31,294 nucleotides of DNA. Source: a virus. Of the stretch, positions 17,775-28,300 are shown one piece after another. The notes below the pieces were generated by a model that was given only the letters and a program-made list of their open reading frames with translations, did no database searches and was not told the origin of the DNA. The first letter of the stretch is position 1. Each line of letters opens with the position of its first letter. Location of the stretch: positions 1 through 31,294 of IMG/VR virus record IMGVR_UViG_3300010885_032757; one strand, given 5' to 3'. A program made the translations under genes and the position numbers.

Positions 17775-19337
17775 ATGAGTGCATACGATAATCCAACAAT
17801 AATAAAAAATGATGCTGCCTTGATTTGGGGGCAAGCAGCTGGCGGTTTTGCTGAAAATTTTAATCAAAGTTTTAATGCCGCTAGAAAAGATAGAGAAGCA
17901 AAAGAAAAAGAGACTAAATTAGAGGCGGAAAAAAAAGCTAAAGAAAGTGAACAGCTTATATTGAATATACAACGTGTTACTGCTGATATTCAAAATCAAA
18001 ATGCAACAGACGCTAGCAAAACTTTTTCTGATGTACCAAAAGCATTAGACACAACTTTAAGCTCAACATTTAATAATGATGTTGTAGAATTTAATAAAAT
18101 GTTTGGAGAAGCTGATGTAAAAAACCAAACTACTATTGTTGGAGACGATGTTAAAGGGCTACTCGCCAAAAAACCTGTTTATTTAAAGGCTAGACAAAAT
18201 ATAATTGCCAGTTTTGGAGCAGTAACAGATAATGTAAATAGTTATCAAGAAGCTTTCCAAAAAGACGGTAGTGATGTATCTATTATTGGAAAAACTCCTA
18301 TTGAAAGATTAACGAATTTTTTTACGGTAAATGGATTAAATCCACTAAATGCAATGTCATCTACGGTTGCAAAAGACCTTAAATGGAATAAAGAAAATCC
18401 ATCGGAAGCTATGTTGTCGGTATCTAAAAAATTTGATAATGAGCAGCAATTAATAGAAGGGCTTAAATTATTTTCCCCTAATGCTACTTCTGATGAATAT
18501 AAGCAAATGATAAAAGATTCTATTGGAAAAGGAATTACTGATAATGGGGATGGCTCATATTCACTTAATTTTAAAAAAGATTTAGGAAACGGTACCTGGG
18601 ACGGTCAATTTTATGTTAAAGTTCCTCCGGTAACAACTGGAGATGAATTAAAAAACTCTAATATTTCTAACGAAAAAAACGAAATTAGTACTAAGTATCT
18701 TAAAGAAACAACTACTTTGCCAGCGGAAAATTATAAGCCCGAACAAAAAGGTTATAAAGGTTATTGGACTGGAACAAAAGTAGATTCAAAACAAATAAAA
18801 GAGGATTTAAAACCTGTTATTCAAGCTAGAATGGCGGGATTATTGGCAGCTGATTTTAAAGATCTAAATGTATTACAAGGATTTTTAACAAATAAATTAA
18901 AATTAGGCACAGATATTACAGCCGAAAAATTTAATGCCATGCCAGGAGGTTATAATGAAAAACTTGCTTTTTTAACCAATAAAGCTGTTGATTTAGAATT
19001 TAATACTAAATTAGGGGGTGTATTAAAAGAAGTTAATGGGGAATTTTATTTAGGAAATCCAAAAGACGTTAAAGAAATAAATCCAAATCCAAAAACATCT
19101 GGAGGGGGAGCAACAGGAACACAAAAAAATCAAGCCGAACTAAATGACAATGCTTTATATATTATAAACAATGGTGGTGTATTTAGAGGAAAAGGAGGGC
19201 TAATATTAAATGTTGATAGTAATGGTAAAGCAACAGTTACTAAAGTTGGAGGTGATTTAAGCGAAGAGGAAGTATTAATGTTTAAGAATAGAACACCAAA
19301 ACAGATGGCTAATATGATGGGTGCAACGTTAAGATAA
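17775..19337 (+). CDS. Putative internal virion protein
   Basis: A 520-aa protein of unknown fold between the small membrane-active internal protein and the giant protein, the slot of T7 gp15-like core proteins. The N-terminus (MSAYDNPTIIKNDAALIWGQ) is followed by a strongly charged helix at about 35-65 rich in Lys and Glu. The middle is mixed alpha/beta with many Lys, Asn and Thr. A Gly-rich linker near residue 440 leads to a small C-terminal domain with YIINNGGVFRGKGG and a last helix EEEVLMFKNRTPKQMANMMG. No catalytic motif, signal peptide or membrane helix is evident. Role as an ejected core component is inferred from order and co-transcription only. Confidence 0.6.
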   Translation: MSAYDNPTIIKNDAALIWGQAAGGFAENFNQSFNAARKDREAKEKETKLEAEKKAKESEQLILNIQRVTADIQNQNATDASKTFSDVPKALDTTLSSTFNNDVVEFNKMFGEADVKNQTTIVGDDVKGLLAKKPVYLKARQNIIASFGAVTDNVNSYQEAFQKDGSDVSIIGKTPIERLTNFFTVNGLNPLNAMSSTVAKDLKWNKENPSEAMLSVSKKFDNEQQLIEGLKLFSPNATSDEYKQMIKDSIGKGITDNGDGSYSLNFKKDLGNGTWDGQFYVKVPPVTTGDELKNSNISNEKNEISTKYLKETTTLPAENYKPEQKGYKGYWTGTKVDSKQIKEDLKPVIQARMAGLLAADFKDLNVLQGFLTNKLKLGTDITAEKFNAMPGGYNEKLAFLTNKAVDLEFNTKLGGVLKEVNGEFYLGNPKDVKEINPNPKTSGGGATGTQKNQAELNDNALYIINNGGVFRGKGGLILNVDSNGKATVTKVGGDLSEEEVLMFKNRTPKQMANMMGATLR

Positions 19338-19353
19338 TAATTAAAAATAGTAT

Positions 19354-22300
19354 ATGCTAGAATACGAATTAAACGGTAAAATATATACAGAAGAAGATTT
19401 AATTAAAGCAGCCGGGGGTAAAGACAAACTCCCGGCTTATATTAAAAATAAAGGTTTCAAGCCAGCTTCTAAAAAAACAAAACAACCTGCTAAACTTGAC
19501 GAAAGATTTGGTGAGGATATTTATAAAAAAACGTTTGGGTTTGAAAATCCTGCAAAAGATCAGTTTTCTGAAATTAATAAAACTAAAAAGAAAAAACCGA
19601 TTGCTAAAAATTGGAATGAAGTAATTACAGCGGAAGATCTAAGAGGTGAAGAAAGTACAGTATCTGAAAATCTTAATAAAAAATTATCAAGATATGGTTT
19701 AACTCCTGAAGAAGCAACTTTTGGATTTAATAGGATTACTATTAGAGGAGATAAAAAACAACCATTATATTCTACTATAAATAATGCAGGTGTAGAAACA
19801 GCAACTGATTTGCCAGAGGTTGCAGTTGGTGCGGATTTATCTAAAGAGGAACTTGCAGCAAGTGCAAAACAATTAAATGAATATATAAAGTTACATGGTA
19901 ATAAAGATTATATTCAAAAGGTTAAAAACGAAAATCCTAATTTAGTAAGAACTGTTGAACAAAAAATACAAGCTCCTAGTAGAACGTTTGAAGAAAAATT
20001 AAAAGTATATAATGAAGAGCAAATTAATCAGTTTGAAAATAAAGAAGAAATTGTAAAAAATCGTTTAAGAGATAGCGGTGTACCATTAACCAAATCACGA
20101 AAAAAATATATTGAAGCAGTAAAACCAACTAAAAAAGATTTTAGTACTCCCGATGAATATAATGCCTATGAAGCATGGAAAAAAACAGGGCAATTACCCT
20201 TACCTAGTACGGAAAAATTAGAAAAATTTATTGGCGAATATAATAATAATTATAGAGCAAAAAAATCTTCTGAAGTAATGTCTAGTGCTCCTCAAGATCA
20301 ACGTACAATGTTACAAGCATTAGAAACCGATCGTGAAGATAAAAGTATACAAAAAACAGAAAATCTAAGAATTCAAAGTGCTGAATTAGATAAAAAAAAT
20401 AAAGCATTTAGTGAAAAAACTACTAAATTTGAAAAAATACCCCCAACACCACAAGAGTTTGAAGAATATAAAAAAGAATATTTTGCATTACAAAATGAAT
20501 CTGCTGCATATAATAAAGAAATATTAAATGTTAAAAAAGATTTTAATAATATAAAAGCAGTATCAGAAGCTGCCTCAAAAGATTATAGTAGATTAAATCA
20601 AACAGGGTCACTTTTAAAACAAACTGCATTAGGATTAGCAGGAGGAACGGGAGATATTTTAGCAACTGGAATTGCAGCAACTGCAGCATTAACTTCACCT
20701 GCTACATATAAAGGAACTAAGACTATGCTTAAAGAAGTGTTATTAGATCCAATATATAGTGAACAAAAAGCCGTTGGCAAAGAATTAGAGTCTTATCAAC
20801 GAGATTTGCAGATCAAGGATGTAAAGAGCATGAAGGATCTTGGCAGATGGGGGGCAGGAGTATTAACTCAAATGCCTTCATCTATGGCTATGGCTGTTAC
20901 TGGAGAAGTTGCAATGCCTTTATTCTTTCTTAGTGGATATGGTTCAAAACAATATGAAATTGCTAGCTCTCAAGATGCAGCCCTTAGTAGATTAAAATAT
21001 AATACAGAGCAAATTGATAAAGGATTAGTTGCTGCAGAAGATATGGCAGATGTACAAAAACAAGTTGCATCTGATAAAAAAACATTAAATATATCGGAAG
21101 GAGTAAAATTAACATCTGAGTTATTAGCTGGAACTGCAGAGGTATTATTTGAAAAATATGGTACTTTAGGTATTATAAAAGAAACTGATAATATACTTAG
21201 ATCTATACCTCCTCAAGAAATAAAACGTCAATTAAAAGTTATTGGCAAAGAAATGGGTAAATCTGCCGGTGTAGAAGCATGGACAGAGGGTTTAACTCAA
21301 TTTGCTAACAATGTTGGTGATATTTATTTATTAGGTCAAGATAAAAACTTTTTTGATGGTGTTCCAGATTCAATGGCTGGAGGAGCTTTTATGGGACCAG
21401 GATTTGCAGCAATGGGGGGAGCGGGAACAGTTAGTAATAATATTACAAAAGCTGTTATTAGTGAACTTACTTCAAAAGAAGAATTTAAAGCAAGAAATAG
21501 AAAACTTGATGAAATAAAAAAACTTACAGGTTTAGAAGATGTTACTGGATTAACAAAAACACAACTTAATAAATTAACATTACAACCCCCGGTTAAAAAA
21601 GCAGTAGAAGAACTTATTGACCAAATAGACGGAGAAGATCTTCGCGTATTAGATAGATTAGGCAAAGATTTTTCTATGGAAGATGCTAAAAAAGTTGGGG
21701 ATCTTAATCAAAAATTAAGAAAAATAACTAAAGATTGGAATGAGGCAAGTAGAACGGGGGGAATAGACGAGGCTCAATTAAAATCATTAAAAGATTATTA
21801 TCAAAAACAATATAATGATGTTTTTAATGAACGTGAAGTTATGCTTACTGATAAGCAATTAGCCGGTAAAAATAAAAAAGAAAATGCTCAAAAAAGAATT
21901 ACTTTTGAAGCAACAGAAGGATATAATCGTTATGATTATAGATTAACAAAAAAAGTTTTTGAAGAAAGACGTATTAATTTTTCTAAATTATCTAGTGAGG
22001 ATAAACAAAAGTATAACGATTCAGCTTTAGCCCAATTAACTATTGAAAAGCCAGGGGTTGAGTTAACTAATAAACAAATTGAACAAAGAGCGAGCTTTTT
22101 ATATGCTGGAGAAGAAATATCTAAAAAATTAGATAGAGATATAGATGCAGCAAGAGAATTTGCAAAAGAGGCTGGCTTTAATACTAAAATTGAAGTAATA
22201 GAAAATGAAGAACAATTAAAACAAAAATTTCCAAATTTAAATGAAGAAGATTTAACAGGATTTATTGGAAAAGAAGCAACTGAAGATTCAGATGCTATAG

Positions 22301-25300
22301 AAGGTACTAATAATGGTTTCTATGATGATAAAAGCGACACAATTATTATATATAGACCTAATGCAATAAAAACTGGTCATGCCAGTGTTGGATCGCATGA
22401 AATGTTGCATGCCTTACTATTCCGTTCTTTTAAAGGAGTTGGTAAAGATGCAAATGCTAGTGGATTAAAGCTATTAGATTATTTAAAAACAGCACAACCG
22501 GCATTACATGCTATAGTTGAGCAACGTTTAGAAAAGTACAATCCAGAAACCTACGACGCTTATGGAGAAGAGGTTTTTAATGCTCTTTCAGATGCTTTTA
22601 AAGATGGTAAGGTCCCAAATGATAATGTTCTTACTCAGATTTCTAAAACCGTTAATAAAATAACAAAAGGCAAATATGGATTACCTGAAAAATCAACTAG
22701 TGATATATTAAATATTAATAGTGCTGATGGTAAAACTATGTATGAGCTTATTAAAGGATATAATAGTAAAACAACAGCACAAAATGATAAAAAGAATAAA
22801 GGATTAAGGCCTATTGGTGTTTATGATGATGAAAATCCATTACCAATAAGCGCTACAACTTCTGATAAAAATAAATTATCAAAAGCAAGAATAATAGAAG
22901 TTAAAAAAAAAATAGATAATTTAGAAGAACAATTTGATAAAGGAGATGTTGATTATGATGATTATACTAGTAGATTAGAGGCATTTGAAATAGAATTAGA
23001 AAAAGCTAAAAAAGCCCCTGAAGAAACTGCAAAACCTGAAGTTAAAAAAGTTGAGATAACAGAAGAAGATGCTGATAAAGAAATAATAAAAAATGAAAAA
23101 GGAACTATATCATCTGATAAAGTTCAAAAAATATATGAAGAAAAAGGATTAAACGGAGCTCAAGATATTATAAATTTATTTAAACCTATTACTAGGAGAT
23201 TAGTAAATAGAAGAAGAGATGCGCCGGGGTTTGATGAAGAATTACTTAGAAGTGAAATTGAAACTGGAGACGGTGGAATTCTTTATCTTATTAGAAGTTA
23301 TAAACCTGAGAAAGGAGTACCTTTGGCGGCTTATATAAATAAACAATTACCATTAAGAGCAATTGCAGCTTCAAGAAGAGTGTTAGATAAGGACTTTAGT
23401 AAAGATGTTACAGAAGAGAAAGGCTTAATAGCTGAAGAAACTGTTTCTGAAGCAAAAGAAAAACCAAAATATAATAATGCATTAGAAGCAAAAGTTTTTA
23501 CGCCAGAGATCTTAAAAACAGCCACAGGTAAGATAGTAACAATAATTAGAACATTAAAGAATAGGATCGATGCTCCAGTTACGTTAAATAGGACTGTAAC
23601 GCCATTAATCTCTGAAATTAGAGATGAGGTCGGGAAACAATTGGACATTGATATAAAAACAATGCTTGGTGGTAAAAAAGATGGGGTGCTTGTAAAAGAA
23701 TTACTAAGAAACAAAAAGTATATTCTTGAAAACATGACTACTACTTGGCTGATGGGTAAAGACGGGCAAGGAGGCATACCACAGGCTATTCAAAAACAAA
23801 TTGATGGCAAATGGGTTAGTTTTCCTGATTGGGTTGGGCAAAAAATTGATAGAGAAAAAACAACAACAGATCAAGCAGGGAGAACTTCTGGAGCAGAGTT
23901 AGTTAGACGTTTACCAAATGTAAACAATAATGTTTCTAATGAAGAATTTTTAGCACAGATAGTAGGCCCTGATGGTAATCCAATTAGAGGTAGAAAAGAA
24001 TCATTGTCAAAAGCAATGGCTGAAGAAGGAGCATTTGATATTATTAATGCTGATTTTGCAGAAGAAGGACCAATATTTGAGGCATTTACAACTAATCAAG
24101 AAAGATTAGGTTATGAAATTGTTTCTAATATGGCAGTAGATTTTGCACGTCAAGCAGACAGAGGTAATGTTAAATTAGCAAAAACAAATGTAATTGCTGT
24201 AGATAAAATAGGAACAGAATTTTTTGATTTTTATGCAAAATCTAATTTAACAACAAGAACATTAATATTTAAATATTTAGATGATAGAGAGTTTAAAGGT
24301 ATTAATGATGATACAAAAAACAAATTAAACGATATATTACTAAGATGGGAAAATGCATATAATGATAATTCCGATAAAATATTAAATAAAATTAATATAA
24401 GAAGAAGAAGACAACAAAAAGAAGAATATCCTACTATAGAAAGTTTTAATAAATATTTTGCAAAGGAAAAAGAGGACCTTAGGGGGTCAAAAACGGTATT
24501 AATTGAAGGATTAACTAAATCTGGTTTAAATTTTGTAGAAAATAATAGAGAAGCAATAAATGAAATAGGAAATTATGTTTTTTTTAATTTAAAATCGCAA
24601 ATAGACAAAGCTAAAAATGAAAATGAAAAAATAGATTTTATAAATAGTTTTTTAAGAACTTATAGGGCTGTTTTTACAGGAGGTGAATTTGGGAAATTTT
24701 TTACTATTGGTAATACTGATCTTTTAAATAAATTAAAAAAAGAAATTAAAGGATTTGATGATTTAGGATATAAAATAAAAATTATTGGCTCTAATAGCGT
24801 AATTGTAGATAAAAATGGAATTAACCCAACATTTGTTGAAGAACAATCAACAAAAAAAGGAGATATAAAAAATATAATAGAAAATGGAATAGATAAGTTA
24901 AATACTAATAGGGAAGAACAGGTTAAAACCGCAAGAACGGATGTATTGAACTTTGCTGATTTTATTAAGGGATCAAGTATGTCTCCAAAAGCTAAAGCTA
25001 TGGCTATTATACTTATGAGGTCTAGTACATTTTCTCCTTTAAGAACAATGGCAAAAGTCGATTCTATAATATTAGATAAAAATAATAATAATCCTGAGGG
25101 ATATACTTGGGAGCACGTTATACCCGCAGATGAAATTGTTAGAAATATTATGTCTTATGCGTTAGAAATCCCTTTTGCTGACAAACCTATACCAACTAGA
25201 GAAAATTTAATAACATTATTTGAAGAAAGTAGAATATCACTTTTACCTAAAAATATTAATAATATATTAAACACAATATTTAAAAACCAAATGGGGTCAA

Positions 25301-28300
25301 ACTGGAAAATTGGTGATGACCCTTATAATGCAAGGTATTTTAATAAAAATATTTTAGAAGTATTAAAAGCGAATAATATTGATTTAAGACCATCCGACTT
25401 AACGAAATTAAGTGGGGAAGGCAACACTATTAAAAAAATTGATTTTGAAGCAAGAAAAAACGATTTAAATAATATAAATAAACAAGAAGCGGTTTTATTA
25501 TCTTTGAGTCCAGAAAAATTATCAAAAGCAAAAGGTATTTCCGTTTTTGATTTTGATGACACTGTTGGTTTAACAAAAGGTAATGTGCTATACATGATGC
25601 CTGATGGTTCAACTGGCAAGTTAAACGCTGAAGAATTTGCTAAAGAAGGTTCCAATCTTTTATCAGAAGGAGCAGTATTTGATTTTTCTGAATTTAGCAA
25701 AGTTGTAGACGGTAAACCAGGCCCTATGGTTGAGAAGATGAAGAAAATGATTGGTAAATTTGGGCCGGACAATTTCTTTATTCTTACAGCTCGTCCGCCT
25801 GATGCCGCAGTGCCTATTCATGAATTCTTATCATCAATAGGTATTGATATACCTTTAGAGAACATAACAGGTTTAGGCAATAGCACCGCTCAAGCAAAAG
25901 CGGATTGGATGGTTGCAAAAGCAGCGGAAGGTTATAATGATTTTTACTTTTCTGATGATGCAATACAAAATGTTACTGCGGTTGAAAATGCTTTAAAAGT
26001 ATTAGACGTTAAATCAAAAATACAGCAAGCAAAACTTAAGCTTAGCCAGAGCATGTCTATTGACTTCAATAGAATCATAGAAGAAAACAAAGGTGTAGAA
26101 AGTTATAAAGTATTTTCTGATATTACTGCAAGAAGAAGAGGATTAAAGAAAAACCAATTTGATTTCTATGTTCCACCATCTGCTGCAGATTTTGAATTGC
26201 TACTTTATAAGTTTATGGGTAAAGGAACATTAGGCGAAGAGCAAAAGAAATTTTTCCAAGACGCTTTAATAAATCCATATATAAATGGTGTGGATATGAT
26301 GGATGCCGTAAGACAATCTATTAAGAAGGAATACAAAGCATTGTTAAAATCATTCCCTGAAATTAAAAAGGAACTTGAAAAATTAACTCCGAATAAAAAC
26401 TTTACCTATGATCAAGCAATGCGAGTTGCAATATGGAATCAATATGGTACAGAAATTCCAGGATTATCTCAAAGGGATACAACCTATTTAACTGATCTTA
26501 TTAATAGTGATCCGGATCTTGCTGCATTTAAAGATGGGTTGATAGTAATGGGTAGACAAAAAGATGGGTGGTTGCCTCCAAGTACTTATTGGGATTCTGA
26601 TACTATTGTTTCTGATCTATATAATATAACAGAAGGATCTGGTAGAAAAAAATTCTTAGGTGAGTTTATTGAAAATACAGAAAATATTTTTGGTAAATTT
26701 GAGGACGGTAGATTATCTGGACCTAATATAAATAAAGTAGAAGCTGTATATGGAACAAATGTTAGAGAAGCATTAGAAGATTCTATATACAGAATGATAA
26801 ATGGTAAGAATAGAAGTATTGGGCAAGATAAGGAAACAACTGCTTGGAGTAGTTGGGTAAATGGTTCAACAGGAGCAATAATGTTTATGAATACTCGTTC
26901 TGCTGCATTGCAAATGTTAGGAGCTGTTAACTTCTTGAACTGGAGAGATAATAATCCTTACAATGCTGGTAAAGCGTTCCTGGATCAACCACAATATTGG
27001 AAAGACTTTTCTCGTATATGGAATTCAGATAAGTTAAAAGAAAGACGTGGTGGTTTGAGAGAGGATGTTGCTTCTGCTGAGATTGCTAATGCAGCCGCAG
27101 GAAGTAAAAATAAGGTTGTTGCAGTAACATCGTATTTATTAAAGATAGGTTATACACCAACACAATTAGCAGATAGTTTTGCTATTGCTTCTGGAGGGGC
27201 TCCGTTTTATAGAAATAGAATTAATTCTTATTTAAAAGAAGGATTAACGGAACAAGAGGCGGAATCAAAAGCATGGAAAGATTTTTCTAAAATATCAGAT
27301 GAGACACAGCAGTCTGGTGATCCTAAGGACATATCAAAACAACAATCAAGCGCTGCTGGTAGAATACTATTAGTTTTCCAAAACTTTACAATGCAGCAGT
27401 CTCGTATCGTTAAGAAAGCTGTACTAGATCTTAAAAACGGAAGAGGAGATGCTAAAACTAATATTTCTAAAATAGCTTACTACTTAGCAGTGCAAAATAT
27501 AATGTTCTCCACATTACAACAAGGATTATTTGCGGTTATGTTTGATGATGATGATGAAGATAAAGATAAAAAGAAAAAAACAAAAAAAGATGCAGCAATT
27601 GATGTTGCAAATGGAGTATTAGATAGTATACTTAGAGGTACTGGTTTTATTGGAGGGGTTGCCGCAACATTAAAAAATACTGTTGTTAAATACTTTGAAG
27701 AGCAAGCTAAAAAACAAAAAGCAGAATACGCAAAAGTTGTTCTTGAAGCAGCAAATATGTCACCACCAATTGGATCTAAATTAAGAAAAACATATAGTGC
27801 ATTACAACAAACTAAGTATGATAAAGACTTAATAGCGGCAAGAGGCTGGGGAGTTATGCAAGATGGTAGAGTTCACTTAGGCCCTATGTATTCTGTAACA
27901 GGAAAACTTGTTGAGGTTGGAACTAACTTTCCTATGGATCGATTAGTTAATAAGGTAGAAAATGTGTCACAAGCATTTAATTCTGAAAATACCGCAATGC
28001 AAAGGCTTGCTACAGGAATGGGTTATTCGCCTTGGACAGTTGGTATTGAAGGAACAAAAGGAGATATACTTATAAAAGAAACTGCTAAAGCAAAACGCAA
28101 GGAAGAGGGGTTAATTAAAGCTAAAGAGACACGAAAAGAAAATGCTCAAAAATTAAAAGATAGTATTAGAAGTTTATCAATACCAGAAAGAAGAGCATAT
28201 AGGCTTAAAATAGTTTTGGAAAAAAGAGAAAAACGTAAAGAAAAAGCTTTAAAGAAAAGAGAAGAAAGACGTAAGAAATTAGAAATGTTTAGAAAATTAA

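Noticed and set aside
23331-23777. 148-aa open frame on the minus strand
   Set aside because: It lies wholly inside the giant plus-strand gene and has the Ser/Phe/Pro/Leu-rich composition of an antisense shadow of Lys/Glu/Asn-rich coding sequence, with no domain pattern.
25130-25330. EHVIP motif as an HNH endonuclease domain in the giant protein
   Set aside because: Only the first half of an HNH-like pattern is visible; the conserved second His/Asn and metal-binding residues could not be placed, so I do not call a nuclease.
25323-25772. 149-aa open frame on the minus strand
   Set aside because: It is antisense to the HAD-domain region, whose motifs are clearly in the plus frame. Composition is that of a shadow frame.
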